A stretch of 64,000 nt of DNA from Myxococcales bacterium (lineage in GTDB: Bacteria > Myxococcota_A > Polyangia > Haliangiales > Haliangiaceae): contig JADKKI010000002.1 in NCBI GenBank assembly GCA_016720595.1, forward strand, positions 554,492-618,491, in the 5' to 3' direction. Below, piece after piece: positions 8,423 through 19,122 of this stretch. The notes beneath the pieces were generated by a model. The model made no database searches and was not told the DNA's origin. It saw nothing but the letters and a program-made list of their open reading frames with translations. How positions within the stretch are numbered: the first letter of the stretch is position 1; each line of letters begins with the position of its first letter. Made by a program: the position numbers and the translations under genes.

Positions 8423-10138
8423 ATGACCCGCCCCGTGCCCGACCTGGTGATCGGCGGTCGACGCTCTGGCCTGCCCAGACCGTGGCGAGCGGGTGTGATC
8501 GCGGTCGCGATGCTCGGGGTCGCCATCGTCGTGGGCTGGTTCATCTACCGGCGTTCGGTGACCTATGACGTGCCGAGCGGCGAGGTGTCCGGAGCGATGA
8601 CCTCGGTCCAGACCGCCCCTGGAGCCCCTCCAGCCCTGACCTACGGGGGATCGTCCCTCAGCTGGGTCGGCGGCCTGCCGGTCCTGCGGATCTCCGGCGA
8701 GGCCCATGCGTTCGGGGCGGCTCACGGGCGGCTGCTCGCACCTTGGCTCCCCGCCGTCGTGGCCGCCGCGGCCCCCTCGATCGAGCACACGGTCAGCGAC
8801 GACGGCATGTTCGGCGGGACCACCCACGGGATGCGCCTGGCGTGGCGCTGGCGGTTCATCGATGACGGCCTGGTCGATCAGGACCGCCGGATGGTGGCCG
8901 GGATGACGCGGGGCGCCGAGGCGAGTGGCGTGGACGTGTCGTTCACCGACCTCGTCCGCACGCAGGCGGTGCTCGATGTCGGTGCACCCTCCCCTCGCAC
9001 CGACGAGGCGGAGCAGAAGAGCCTCGCGCAGAGCCTGATCGTGCTCGCCCACCAGGCGCAGGCACCCGCACGGCTGTGGGTGGGCCGGGTGTTCGCGATG
9101 CCGGGCCTCGATGACGGTGGGGATGCAGAGATCCCGGTGTTGACGATCGCCCACCCGGAGGGACGGATCGCCTGGGCCGGCGTCGGCTGGCCCGGCCAGC
9201 TCGGCGTGGTCACCGGCGTCAACGCCCAGGGGATCGCCGTGATGGTCGATCCGGTGCGGACGAGCGACGTCCGCCCCACGCGAACCGCGCGCCCGGTCGC
9301 GCTGCTCGCCCGTACCGTGCTGGAGCAGGCGAAGACGCTCGACGAGGCGGTCAAGCTGATCGAGACCACGCCCACGCTCGGCGCGGCCGTGATCGTGGTG
9401 ATCGATGGCACCAGCGGAACCTGGGTGCTCGTCGAGCGCACTCCGAGCAAGGCGATCATCGAGCGGAACCCGAAGTCATCCGCCCTCGGTGACGTGCTCA
9501 CCACCAATGCGCTGTCGAGCGACCCCGAGAACGATCGCGCACGCCGGATGCTGGCCACCCAGCAGCGCGTCGACCGCGCCGCGAAGCTCGTGAAGAACCC
9601 GCTGCCCGACGTCGCCGCGATGGCCGCGATCCTCCGCGATCAACGCGGGCTCGACGAGACCGCACGGCCTGCCGGCCATCGCGGTGTGATCGACGACGGC
9701 CGCGCGGTGCACACGGTGATCCTCGATCCTTCCTCGCTGGAGCTGTGGATCGCCGACCCGCGCGCCGGCGGTCGGATGCGTGCCTTCGATCTCCGCCACG
9801 AGCTGCGGGGCGAAGGTGATCGCGCCGCCCCCTCCGCCGACATCGCAGCGGATCCAGCGCTCGATCCGGATCGCCTCCCGAACCTCGTCGCCGCGCGTGC
9901 GGAGCTCCGCGTCGCCCGCGGCGCGCTCCTCGCGGGCGACACCGAGCGCGCCGACGAGGCCTGTGCACGCGCGCGCGCACGTGCGCCCACGCTGCCCGAG
10001 GCCCTCGAGCTCGAGGCGACGATCGCGCAGGCTCGCGGCGACATCCCACGTGCACGCGCCGCGTTCGAGGCGTGGCTCGACGGTGGCCCGGACGATCCCA
10101 AGGGCGAGGAACGCGCGCGCGCGCTGCTCTCGCGCTAG
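8423..10138 (+). CDS. C45/Ntn-hydrolase-like acyltransferase family protein, membrane anchored, with C-terminal TPR-like region
   Basis: 571 aa. An N-terminal membrane anchor (about residues 22-46) leads to a periplasmic domain. It contains GEAHAFGAAHGRLLAPW, LWVGRVFAMPG and GVNAQGIAVMVD, matching conserved blocks of C45 autoproteolytic acyltransferases (GxxxGxxhG, GRNxD and GxNxxGl). The C-terminal 130 residues form TPR-like helices. In the C45 family a Cys exposed by self-cleavage is the nucleophile. Here the only Cys is in the TPR region (ADEACARARA), so the usual nucleophile is missing. It may use Ser or Thr, or be non-catalytic. ATG 8423 follows CAGGGGT. A stand-alone gene convergent with the kinase gene. 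Confidence 0.72.
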   Translation: MTRPVPDLVIGGRRSGLPRPWRAGVIAVAMLGVAIVVGWFIYRRSVTYDVPSGEVSGAMTSVQTAPGAPPALTYGGSSLSWVGGLPVLRISGEAHAFGAAHGRLLAPWLPAVVAAAAPSIEHTVSDDGMFGGTTHGMRLAWRWRFIDDGLVDQDRRMVAGMTRGAEASGVDVSFTDLVRTQAVLDVGAPSPRTDEAEQKSLAQSLIVLAHQAQAPARLWVGRVFAMPGLDDGGDAEIPVLTIAHPEGRIAWAGVGWPGQLGVVTGVNAQGIAVMVDPVRTSDVRPTRTARPVALLARTVLEQAKTLDEAVKLIETTPTLGAAVIVVIDGTSGTWVLVERTPSKAIIERNPKSSALGDVLTTNALSSDPENDRARRMLATQQRVDRAAKLVKNPLPDVAAMAAILRDQRGLDETARPAGHRGVIDDGRAVHTVILDPSSLELWIADPRAGGRMRAFDLRHELRGEGDRAAPSADIAADPALDPDRLPNLVAARAELRVARGALLAGDTERADEACARARARAPTLPEALELEATIAQARGDIPRARAAFEAWLDGGPDDPKGEERARALLSR

Positions 10139-10167
10139 CACGCGCGATCAGCGGCGACGCTCAGCGC

Positions 10168-11736
<1,569 letters not shown>

Positions 11737-11809
11737 CCCACGCGAATTTTCGCAGATGTTTCCGCTGTCCGCATCCCAGTTTGCGTGAAATCGGGGACTC
11801 CCACGGGGG

Positions 11810-12274
11810 CTAGCAGCGGGCAACCGCAAGGACGAGGATCAGCACCACGGCGATCGACCCGAGCAGGCCGTAGATCACCCAGGGCGGCTTGCGCGCCTCG
11901 ACCGGGGCCGGCGGCAGTGCCTCGATCGCCGCATCATCCCCTACGAACAGCCGGATCCGTGGCCCCCCCGGCCCGAACTCGATGGCGATCGGTGCGTCAC
12001 GTGCGACCAGGGCCTCGGTGATCCGATGGCCCTCGACATAGGTCCCGTTCGACGAGCCCGAGTCGACGAGGACCCAGCCCGAATCGATCGGTCGCAGCTC
12101 GGCGTGGCGGGAGCTGGCGTCGATATCGCGGTGGGGATCGAACGAGACTTCACATTCAGGGTGCCGGCCAAACCGGACCCGCGCCCCCGCAGGAAACTCC
12201 TGCCGCTGGCCGCGTCGCGCACCCGCGACGTGGTCGATGACGACCCGCACGTGGGCATCGTACCCCAAGCCCAC
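11810..12274 (-). CDS. FHA-domain protein with C-terminal membrane anchor
   Basis: 154 aa. An FHA domain holds the phosphothreonine-binding residues in FGRHPECEVSF (Arg), SSRHAEL (Ser, His) and SGSSNGTYVEG (Asn-Gly). A C-terminal membrane segment (WVIYGLLGSIAVVLILVLAVA) follows. It probably recruits Thr-phosphorylated partners to the inner membrane. The start could be GTG 12274 or GTG 12250; the second begins MRVVIDHV right at the first FHA strand and has GGGG at a better distance. It lies 27 bases after the PP2C stop and 73 bases before the kinase start, so it is probably in one transcript. Confidence 0.88.
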   Translation of the reverse strand: MGLGYDAHVRVVIDHVAGARRGQRQEFPAGARVRFGRHPECEVSFDPHRDIDASSRHAELRPIDSGWVLVDSGSSNGTYVEGHRITEALVARDAPIAIEFGPGGPRIRLFVGDDAAIEALPPAPVEARKPPWVIYGLLGSIAVVLILVLAVARC

Positions 12275-12301
12275 TCCCCCGCCGTGTGGCGGCGTCGCGG
12301 A

Positions 12302-13459
12302 TCACCGGCCGCCGAGCCACCACGCGACCACGCAGGCGAGGACCACGATCGGCACGTACCACCACCGCAGGATGCTGGCACGGAGCCGCTTCCGGGCCGG
12401 GCCATCCAGCTCGACCGGGAGCGACGTGGGGGGGACCCGGATGCCGATCGACGATCGCAGCACGGCATGCTGCCCCGTCACCGGGATGCTGGGGGGGATC
12501 GAGTTCTGGGGGATCCCGATCCGGGCGGCGAGCCGGCGCGCGACGTACGAGGTCTCCGTGAGCGCGGGATCGCCCTCCTTTTGGGGATCGAACTCCATGA
12601 ACGAGGGAAGGTCGTCATCGCCCTTGGGGGCCACCAGACGTCCTCCGTTGACCTCGCAGACGATCGCCGTGATGTTGTCCGTACCGCCGGCGGCACGCGC
12701 GGCCGCGACCAGGAGGCGAACGGCTTGCTGGACATCGTGCGGTCTCGACAGCAGCAGCGCGAGCGCGGGATCGCCGACCAGGCCGTAGAGCCCGTCGCTG
12801 CACAGGAGGATGCGATCCCCGGCGCGCAGCTCGGTCATCGACAGCGACGGCTCGACATCGTCGCCCACCCCGAGCGCCTGCAGGATCGCCCCGCCCGCAC
12901 TCGCGACCTCGCCCGGGGAGTGGCCCGCGGCGATCAACGCGGACTGCAGCGACTGATCGCGCGTGACCTGCACGAGCGCGCCCGCACGCAGGACATAGGC
13001 CCGAGAATCACCGACGGTGGCGAGGATCAGGCGATCCCCGATCACGCCCGCGGCCGACAGCGTGGTGCCCATGCCTCGGAGCCCGGGCTCGCGACGCGCC
13101 ATCGCATGGACATCGTGGTTCGCGACCCGCGCGGCGCGCCGGAGCAGGCGCGCGAACACCTCCGGATCGCGCGTGGCGGGCGTGCCCTTCATCTCGCGCC
13201 ACATCACCTGTGCGGTGAGATCGGACGCGATCTCTCCGCCCTCCACCCCGCCCATCCCATCACACACGACGAGGAGCGGCCCGCGCGCTCCGCTGCCCTC
13301 GAACACCTGCTCCACGAGCTCGAGCTTCTGGGACGCGTCGAGATCGCCGACGAGGTGGCTATCCTCGTTGTGCTCGCGCACCTCGCCGATGTCCGTCGCC
13401 GCAGCGATCACGACAACGAGCTCGGGGCGCGGATCCGGATCGGCGGCGTCCTCCCTCAC
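12302..13459 (-). CDS. PP2C-family protein serine/threonine phosphatase, membrane anchored
   Basis: 385 aa from GTG 13459, one base after the TGA of the two-FHA protein (translational coupling). An upstream GTG at 13495 would overlap that gene. Metal-binding and fold motifs occur in order: GEVREHNEDS, LLVVCDGMGGVEGGEIAS, GMGTTLSAA, TVGDSRAYVLR, ILLCSDGLYGLV and GTDNITAIV, covering about residues 20-260. A linker and a C-terminal membrane segment (WWYVPIVVLACVVAWWLGG) follow, so the catalytic domain faces the cytoplasm. It is the expected counterpart of the Ser/Thr kinase encoded two genes downstream. Confidence 0.93.
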   Translation of the reverse strand: MREDAADPDPRPELVVVIAAATDIGEVREHNEDSHLVGDLDASQKLELVEQVFEGSGARGPLLVVCDGMGGVEGGEIASDLTAQVMWREMKGTPATRDPEVFARLLRRAARVANHDVHAMARREPGLRGMGTTLSAAGVIGDRLILATVGDSRAYVLRAGALVQVTRDQSLQSALIAAGHSPGEVASAGGAILQALGVGDDVEPSLSMTELRAGDRILLCSDGLYGLVGDPALALLLSRPHDVQQAVRLLVAAARAAGGTDNITAIVCEVNGGRLVAPKGDDDLPSFMEFDPQKEGDPALTETSYVARRLAARIGIPQNSIPPSIPVTGQHAVLRSSIGIRVPPTSLPVELDGPARKRLRASILRWWYVPIVVLACVVAWWLGGR

Positions 13460-13460
13460 C

Positions 13461-14948
13461 TCAGGTGCCGAGCTCGACCCGCAGCAGCTGATCACCCATA
13501 CGGACGTGATCGCCGTGCTTGATCGCGGTGGGCCCGGTGATCCGGACGAACGTGCCGTTCGAGCTCCCGAGATCCGTGATCTGCGCCTTCTTGCCGTCCC
13601 AGGTCACCGCCGCGTGGCGGCGCGACATGAACGCGTCATCGCGGAACACGATGTCGCCCTCCTCGCGACCGAGCACGATCTCCTCGCCGGCCAGGTGCCG
13701 CACATCGCGGTAGCCACCCGACGGCACGATCTGCACGAACCGCCCCCACGGCTCCCGGGGAGGTGAACCGAACAGCGCCACGCCGTGGCGGATCAGCGGA
13801 TGAACCTTGGCCTCCTCCGGCTCGACACGCTCGTAGCGCAGCACCTCGCGCCCGACGAGGATCGTCATCCCATCGATCAGCTCCACCGGCAGATCGGCCT
13901 TCTTGAACACGCCGTTGAGCGTGTCGAGGGACATCACCTTGACGCCATCTCCCGAGCGTTCGAAGCGCGCGTGCTGGCGTGCGAGGAACCGATCGTCGTC
14001 GAAGGCAATGTCCGCACCGGCGCGCCCCACCACGGCGTACTCGCCGGAGAGCGTGAATCGCTGGCCATCGGAGCCATCGCGATTGACCAGCACCGCGGTG
14101 CCCCATGCCGGACCGGTGCCGGCGCCGACGGACGCAGCGCGCGCCGGCGTGATCGACCCGGCGCGAATGCCGTCGGACGCCAGGGTCGCACCCTTGGGAT
14201 CGATCGACGGATCGATCGCCGGATTGCCACCACTGGTCACCACCGCACTACCGCCGCTGATCATCGCGGCGATCGGACGACCGCTCGGCGAGGTTCCCGG
14301 CGACGACGGCGCGCGCGGTCGAGGATCCTGTCCGGGATCGGTCGGCTGCATCGCCTGCATGTGCAGGCCGCACTGCTGGCAATACGCGAAGCCCACGGGC
14401 GTGGGCGTGCCACAGCGCGGACACGTGATCATGTTGCCCTGTGCCGGGACGGGCGCGACCTTCGGCGAGGCCCCGGAGACTCCGAGCGGAGCCGGTGGGA
14501 GGACGCCCGGTGCGGTCGACGGCAGCTGGCCCGGGGTGGACGACATCATCGGCGGCGGTGCCATCGGTGGCGGTGCCATCGGCGGCGGTGCCATCGGCGG
14601 CGGCGCCATGGGTGGCGGCGCGGCCATCGTGGCCCCCATCATCGGGTTGTAGCCGCCACCTGGGGCACCTCCACCGGGCGCGCCTCCACCGGGCTGGCCC
14701 ATCGGCACCGGGCCCGCGGGCATCGGCCCGGACAGCGTGTTGCCGAGCGCACTGCCGCAGCTACGGCAGAACTTCATCCCGATCGGGTTCTCGCCGCGGC
14801 AGACGCCACAGATCGTGGGCAACCCCGGAGCCGGAGGCGGGGTCTGCGCATACACCGGTGCCGCCACAGCTGGCGCCAACGAGCTGCCACAGTTGAGGCA
14901 GAACGACGACCCAGGTGGGCTTTCGTGGCCGCACATCGAACAACGCAT
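13461..14948 (-). CDS. Protein with three zinc ribbons and two FHA domains
   Basis: 495 aa, no membrane segment. Two zinc ribbons lie near the N terminus (CSMCGHE...FCLNCG at residues 3-20, CGVCRGE...FCRSCG at 47-64). Gly-rich (PGGGA) and Met/Pro (five APPPM units, residues 110-134) low-complexity segments follow, then a third ribbon (CPRCGTP...YCQQCG, about 177-195). A first FHA-like domain (VVGRAGADIAFDDDRFLARQHARF) has ARQH in place of SRxH. A canonical second FHA domain shows VLGREEGDIVFRDDAFMSRRHAAV and LGSSNGTFVRI. It is probably a soluble phosphothreonine-binding adaptor. First gene of the kinase/phosphatase operon and coupled to PP2C. Confidence 0.9.
   Translation of the reverse strand: MRCSMCGHESPPGSSFCLNCGSSLAPAVAAPVYAQTPPPAPGLPTICGVCRGENPIGMKFCRSCGSALGNTLSGPMPAGPVPMGQPGGGAPGGGAPGGGYNPMMGATMAAPPPMAPPPMAPPPMAPPPMAPPPMMSSTPGQLPSTAPGVLPPAPLGVSGASPKVAPVPAQGNMITCPRCGTPTPVGFAYCQQCGLHMQAMQPTDPGQDPRPRAPSSPGTSPSGRPIAAMISGGSAVVTSGGNPAIDPSIDPKGATLASDGIRAGSITPARAASVGAGTGPAWGTAVLVNRDGSDGQRFTLSGEYAVVGRAGADIAFDDDRFLARQHARFERSGDGVKVMSLDTLNGVFKKADLPVELIDGMTILVGREVLRYERVEPEEAKVHPLIRHGVALFGSPPREPWGRFVQIVPSGGYRDVRHLAGEEIVLGREEGDIVFRDDAFMSRRHAAVTWDGKKAQITDLGSSNGTFVRITGPTAIKHGDHVRMGDQLLRVELGT
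14547..14621 (-). repeat. Five 15-bp in-frame repeats encoding APPPM
   Basis: Five near-identical 15-base units encode five consecutive Ala-Pro-Pro-Pro-Met motifs in the two-FHA protein. As a tandem array it may vary in copy number between strains. It is coding and is not a CRISPR. Confidence 0.85.
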
Positions 14949-14973
14949 CTGACCCCTACGGTTGAACCCGGCA

Positions 14974-14994
14974 CGAGTGTCTCAACAACACTCG
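14974..14994. promoter_or_regulatory. Perfect 7-bp inverted repeat between divergent genes
   Basis: CGAGTGT (14974-14980) and ACACTCG (14988-14994) flank a 7-base spacer. The repeat lies about 25 bases before the start of the FHA-kinase-phosphatase operon (minus) and 65 bases before the plus-strand lipoprotein. It is suitable as an operator or leader hairpin. No known regulator family can be named. Confidence 0.4.
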
Positions 14995-15059
14995 GGGATT
15001 TGAATGGCACAAGCCCGGTTTGCAACACAGCGGGCAAGTTGCTAAGACCGCTCGGCTCC

Positions 15060-16130
15060 GTGCCACGCAAATCCGCTCATCGACTCGCGCTTGTGCTGGC
15101 GCTCGTCGGCGCTGCCTCCGCTTCCGCGTGTGTGGACTCCGCGGTCCGCACGGCACCGTTCCGGGTCCGCCCCGACGCCCCCGACGCCGGCCAGCTCGCC
15201 GGGCCGTTCAACGGTCGGGTCGTCGACGCCACCACCCACGCCCCCGTCGCGGGCGCGCTGGTCTATGGCGCCTGGACCCTGGAGCGCGGCACGGGCCTGC
15301 CCGAGCCCGCTGGCGCGCGCGAGTTCGTCGGCTCCACGGACGCCGGCGGCGGATACCGGATCCCCGAGCTGGCCGCGATCCCCAAGGGGACCCGCGTCAC
15401 CGAGTTCGCCCTCCTCGTCTACAAGCGCGGCTACGTCGCCTACCGCAGCGATCGTCGGTTCAACGATCTCGGGATCCGCATGGACTTCGCGCAGCGCGAC
15501 AACCAGGTCCTGCTCGATCGCTGGCGCACGGAGCTCTCGCACGCGCGCCACCTCCGGTTCGTCGGCGGAGGCACCGCTGTCGCCGCACTCACCCAGTGGG
15601 AGCTGTCCGATGCGAGCGCCGAGCTCGATGGCAAGCGCGCGTCGGGCTCGGACGTCCGACCCGGCCGTGGCGATGGCCAGTACGTGGTCGCCGCGCAGCT
15701 CCTGACCGAGAACGACATCAAGGGGCGCACCAAGTATGACGGTGCGTTCGAGACCGGCCCGCTGTCCGACGAGCCCGACACCGCCACGTATTCGTCGCAG
15801 CACTTCAAGGCCAAGGGGCGTCCCGAGACCTGGGATGTCGCCATGCGCATGTGGCGGCTCGAGCCGGGCAAGGCGCAGGAGCGGTACGACGAGCTGGTCA
15901 CGCAGCTGCCCGGCACCGTCGAGAAGGATGACATCGGAAGCCGCTCGTTCGTGGCCCTCGAGAACGACATCCGCGGCGTCGGCTTCCTCGATGCACCGCG
16001 CGGGATCGTGTTGCTGCTGACCTGCGGTACCAACCAGTGCGCGAACGCCGAGGATGCGATCGCGCTCGCGAACATGGTGTACGGGCGAATCAAGACGCTC
16101 CTCCCCGCGACCTCGGGCGGTGCCAAGTGA
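15060..16130 (+). CDS. Lipoprotein with carboxypeptidase-regulatory-like (CarboxypepD_reg) domain
   Basis: 356 aa from GTG 15060. A signal peptide ends in a lipobox-like SASAC (Cys24), so the protein is probably lipid-anchored. Residues about 40-130 form a Greek-key beta-sandwich of the carboxypeptidase regulatory type: FNGRVVDATTHAPVAGALVYGAW, a STDAGGGYRIPEL turn and FALLVYKRGYVAY. The remaining 220 residues are not recognised; they include a CGTNQC pair near the end that could form a disulfide. The stop overlaps the GTG of the next gene (GTGA), so the two are translationally coupled and may act together at the cell surface. Confidence 0.75.
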   Translation: MPRKSAHRLALVLALVGAASASACVDSAVRTAPFRVRPDAPDAGQLAGPFNGRVVDATTHAPVAGALVYGAWTLERGTGLPEPAGAREFVGSTDAGGGYRIPELAAIPKGTRVTEFALLVYKRGYVAYRSDRRFNDLGIRMDFAQRDNQVLLDRWRTELSHARHLRFVGGGTAVAALTQWELSDASAELDGKRASGSDVRPGRGDGQYVVAAQLLTENDIKGRTKYDGAFETGPLSDEPDTATYSSQHFKAKGRPETWDVAMRMWRLEPGKAQERYDELVTQLPGTVEKDDIGSRSFVALENDIRGVGFLDAPRGIVLLLTCGTNQCANAEDAIALANMVYGRIKTLLPATSGGAK

Positions 16131-17506
16131 AGCGACTCGCAGCCCTCCTCCTGATCGCCGCACTGGCCTCCCCTGCCGCGGCCTGGGAGCCCGAGACCAC
16201 GCACGCCGGGCTCGCCGAACAGGCGGCGCTCGCATCGCGGCTCCACAAGCGCCTCGTCACGCTCGGCTTCACGGGCGGCCTGTTCGAGCAGCTCACGATC
16301 CCGCCCGCGGACGCGCCAGCGTTGATGGCGGCGATCAAGCTGCTGTCCCCCACGCACGGTGCGGTTCCCGATGCGCGCGGTCGCCAGGTCGCGCTGTCGT
16401 GGCTCGCTGCGGGCGCTGCGCTCGCCGACATCCCCGCCGCGAACGGTGCCAATCACTTCTACGATCCGGCCACGCACCGTGGCTGGATCGCGCCCGAGCG
16501 TGGCGTCCTCGCCGGAGCCTCCGACAAGATCCGCGAGGCGATCGGGCGCGCGGCGCTCCCCGCCCGTGGGGTCCCCGCGCCGGACTGGGTCACCGATCGG
16601 ACGAACCCGTTCAACGTCGAGTCGTTCCTCGGCCAGTACGCGAAGGCCGTGAGTGCCAAGACCGCGGGCGAGCGCTCGCGCCACATGGCGGCGGCGCTGA
16701 TCGCGGCCGGCGCGATCCTGCACACGCTCGGCGATCTCGGGACGCCGTCACGGGTCCGCAGCGACGAGGCCAGCCACCTCGAGCCGATGGGCGCCGGTCC
16801 CGACGATCTCGGTTCGCGGTTCGAGCGGATCGCCGCGCTCGCGCACGGCCGCCTCGGCGTCACCACCCCGAGCCGCGTGATCACGCGCGATCACCTTCGC
16901 GAGTACTTCACCGGCGTCACCAAGGCCGGGGAGGGGCTCGCCGACGTGATCTCCCGCTCGTACTTCTCACCGAACACCCTGCCCAGCCCCACGCGGGTCG
17001 GGGCGGACACCCGCCCGAAGCTGTCGCGCCCGCAGCCGAGCCTGCCGGCGCGCCTCAACCTGATGGCCGCGAGCCGCGACGATGGCACCACGCTCCGCGA
17101 CACGCGAGGCACCTGCCTCGCCCGGTACAAGGTCGATCACGGCGTGCTCTCGTTCTGGATCGATGACGACTGCATGCTCGAGCAGATCGCCGTGATCCTC
17201 CCCGAGGTCGCGAGCTACGAGGCCGGCCTCCTCGACTTCCTGGTCCGCGGCGATCTCACGATCAACATCGGCGATGGCGTGGTGGTCTCCGGGACCGGTC
17301 TCGGGGGCGGCACCGTCGAGGTGCTCGTCGAGGACGATCGTGGCGTGCGCACCTCGCTCGGCGCGGCGAAGGTCGCCGGCGGTACGGCCGAGCTGATCCG
17401 CGTGCCGGCGCCCGCGAGCGGGACGCGTGTCGTGGCGGTCTATCGCGGCGTGGATGCAGCGGGCGAACCGATCGTCGCCGTGGGCGCGATGCCGCTCGCG
17501 CGATAA
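16127..17506 (+). CDS. Secreted zinc-dependent phospholipase C / S1-P1 nuclease-like protein
   Basis: 459 aa. Cleavable signal peptide (VKRLAALLLIAALASPAAA) followed directly by Trp, as in zinc PLCs, whose mature N-terminal Trp binds zinc. Other candidate ligands are THAGL, ANHFYDP and AGAILHTLGDLGTPSRVRSD, the last resembling the HxxGDxxxPxH motif with Arg in place of the final His but SH a few residues later. A C-terminal beta domain (about 370-459) may bind membrane or substrate. The match is in motif order and is only moderate. The start codon overlaps the preceding lipoprotein stop, indicating coupled synthesis. It could also be a non-catalytic homologue. Confidence 0.55.
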   Translation: MKRLAALLLIAALASPAAAWEPETTHAGLAEQAALASRLHKRLVTLGFTGGLFEQLTIPPADAPALMAAIKLLSPTHGAVPDARGRQVALSWLAAGAALADIPAANGANHFYDPATHRGWIAPERGVLAGASDKIREAIGRAALPARGVPAPDWVTDRTNPFNVESFLGQYAKAVSAKTAGERSRHMAAALIAAGAILHTLGDLGTPSRVRSDEASHLEPMGAGPDDLGSRFERIAALAHGRLGVTTPSRVITRDHLREYFTGVTKAGEGLADVISRSYFSPNTLPSPTRVGADTRPKLSRPQPSLPARLNLMAASRDDGTTLRDTRGTCLARYKVDHGVLSFWIDDDCMLEQIAVILPEVASYEAGLLDFLVRGDLTINIGDGVVVSGTGLGGGTVEVLVEDDRGVRTSLGAAKVAGGTAELIRVPAPASGTRVVAVYRGVDAAGEPIVAVGAMPLAR

Positions 17507-17519
17507 GGCGAACCCCGCC

Positions 17520-18470
17520 ATGGCGAAGAAGCGACGCGACGACGATCACGGCCTCGATCGCATCATCGGCGTCCTCGAAGCGGCCCCACCCGGCCTCCAC
17601 GATCTCGATCCGCCCGGGCCCTCGCTCCCGAAGGGCCTGCCCGAGCCGCTGATCGAGCTCTATGCGCGCTGCGACGGCGGGCGGATCTTCCTCGATACGA
17701 TCGAGATCTCGCCCGCGCGCGAGGTCACGATGCCCACCCCGGGGCGCTGGCGGTTCGCCGTGCTCGAGGGAGACGCGGTCTCGATCGATCACCGCGGCAA
17801 GATCTGGCGCACCGACGAATCGCTCGACGACGAGATCTGTGACGGCACCCGGATCGATCGGTGGCTCGCCGGCGCGGTGGATGCGGCGGCCCTGCTCTAC
17901 GACGGGGACGGCGAGTTCGCCGACAACGTGTTCGACGAAGACGGCGAGCTGCTGCCGGCCGTCCACGAGCGCCAGCTCCGCGCCCACCTCAAGCGGGATC
18001 CGGCCGCGCCCGGACCGCGCTGGCGGCTGGGCCTCGCGATGCTCGCGCAGGGCGCCGACGAGGATGCCCGCAACGAGCTCGAACAGGCGGTCGCCGACGA
18101 TCCGGCGTTCGCCTGGGCGTGGCTCGATCTGGGCAGGATCTCCGAGAAGCTCGGCGACCTCGGCAACGCCCTCGACGAGATCCGGATGGCCGCGGAGACC
18201 GCCGAAGGCGTCCAGCACGAGCAGGCCGGCTACTTCTGGGCGCAGCTCGCGCGTCTGGCGAACCTGACCGGCGACGAGGTGCTGCGCGCACAGGCCGCGA
18301 CCAAGTCGTCGCTGCTCGGCCCCTCGCTCAAGGCCGCACAGATCGCCGGCGTCCGCGAGTCTCTCGAGGCCGGCGACACCGCGTCCGCCAAGGGCCTCGT
18401 CGATCTCCTCAAGGCCGTGTGGCCGCGGGATCTCGAGGTGCTCGACCTCGCGCGCCGCGTCGCGAATTGA
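17520..18470 (+). CDS. SMI1/KNR4-like domain plus TPR-like repeat protein
   Basis: 316 aa, cytoplasmic. The N-terminal 130 residues resemble SMI1/KNR4 (SUKH-like) domains: LPKGLPEPLIELYARCDGGRIF, followed by an acidic strand-rich region. Residues about 150-310 are helical with TPR-type spacing (WRLGLAMLAQGADEDARNELEQAV, WAWLDLGRISEKLGDLGNALDEI). ATG 17520 is chosen because upstream codons read into the preceding gene. SMI1-like domains often act as immunity or binding modules, but no toxin gene is nearby, so a general protein-binding role is more cautious. The gap to the PLC-like gene is only 13 bases, so cotranscription is likely. Confidence 0.7.
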   Translation: MAKKRRDDDHGLDRIIGVLEAAPPGLHDLDPPGPSLPKGLPEPLIELYARCDGGRIFLDTIEISPAREVTMPTPGRWRFAVLEGDAVSIDHRGKIWRTDESLDDEICDGTRIDRWLAGAVDAAALLYDGDGEFADNVFDEDGELLPAVHERQLRAHLKRDPAAPGPRWRLGLAMLAQGADEDARNELEQAVADDPAFAWAWLDLGRISEKLGDLGNALDEIRMAAETAEGVQHEQAGYFWAQLARLANLTGDEVLRAQAATKSSLLGPSLKAAQIAGVRESLEAGDTASAKGLVDLLKAVWPRDLEVLDLARRVAN

Positions 18471-18516
18471 TCCTGGTCACCTTGTAACGGCGATCGCGCG
18501 GGCATACGCCTGTTGC

Positions 18517-19104
18517 ATGCGGACCGCCTCCCCAACGATCGCTCGCCTGGTCGCCGTCACGCTCGTCGGTTCGCTGGTCGCGGTCGCCCACGCCCGGCCA
18601 CCGCGCCTGGCCCGCGGAGAGCAGCCGCGCATGGCGCACATCGTCGAGAACACGCCGGACTGGGTCGCCGCGTGCCCGCTCACGGTGGTGCAGGAGGATC
18701 CGGAGACGTTTGCCGTCGGTGCGAGCTGCGGCGCCTTCGAGACCATGATGTTCGAGCGCAAGCGTCTCGACGCCAAGGAGTTCGAGGAGCGCGTCCGCGA
18801 CGAGGCGCAAGAGGCCGGCGCGGCCCTCGTCGGGATCACGATCCCCACGGCGCTCGGCCCCGCCACCGGCTTCACGTTCGTCCTCCAGGACAAGCAGAGC
18901 GTGAACACGTACGTCATGGTGCGTCGCCCCGGCGCTCAGGGGAGCAAGCCCGGCCCGAGCGACATGCTGTCGTGCACCAGCGCCGTCGGCACCGACCCGC
19001 TCGCGCGCTGCAAGGCCGCGCTCGAGGCGCTCGGCCGCTCGAGCGTCGTGCGCTCCGGTCGTGGCGGCTTCCCGCGCGCCGCGGGCGAGCGCGCCGGCAG
19101 CTAG
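18517..19104 (+). CDS. Secreted hypothetical protein (195 aa)
   Basis: A signal peptide (MRTASPTIARLVAVTLVGSLVAVAHA) precedes a mature domain of about 165 residues with four cysteines (CPLTVV, SCGAF, LSCTSA, RCKAAL) that could form two disulfides. The family is not recognised. ATG 18517 follows a short gap after the SMI1/TPR gene and the stop converges with the FHA-CpaF gene. Codon use matches neighbours and it looks like a real gene. Confidence 0.7.
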   Translation: MRTASPTIARLVAVTLVGSLVAVAHARPPRLARGEQPRMAHIVENTPDWVAACPLTVVQEDPETFAVGASCGAFETMMFERKRLDAKEFEERVRDEAQEAGAALVGITIPTALGPATGFTFVLQDKQSVNTYVMVRRPGAQGSKPGPSDMLSCTSAVGTDPLARCKAALEALGRSSVVRSGRGGFPRAAGERAGS

Positions 19105-19122
19105 CGCGCCTCCAGCGAGCGC

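Noticed and set aside
14547..14640. Regular 15-bp repeats that could suggest a CRISPR
   Set aside because: They are contiguous, in frame, have no spacers and encode APPPM units of a zinc-ribbon/FHA protein.
15042..16235. 397-aa minus-strand ORF over the CarboxypepD-like lipoprotein
   Set aside because: Antisense shadow. The plus strand has a signal peptide, a recognisable domain and a coupled downstream gene.
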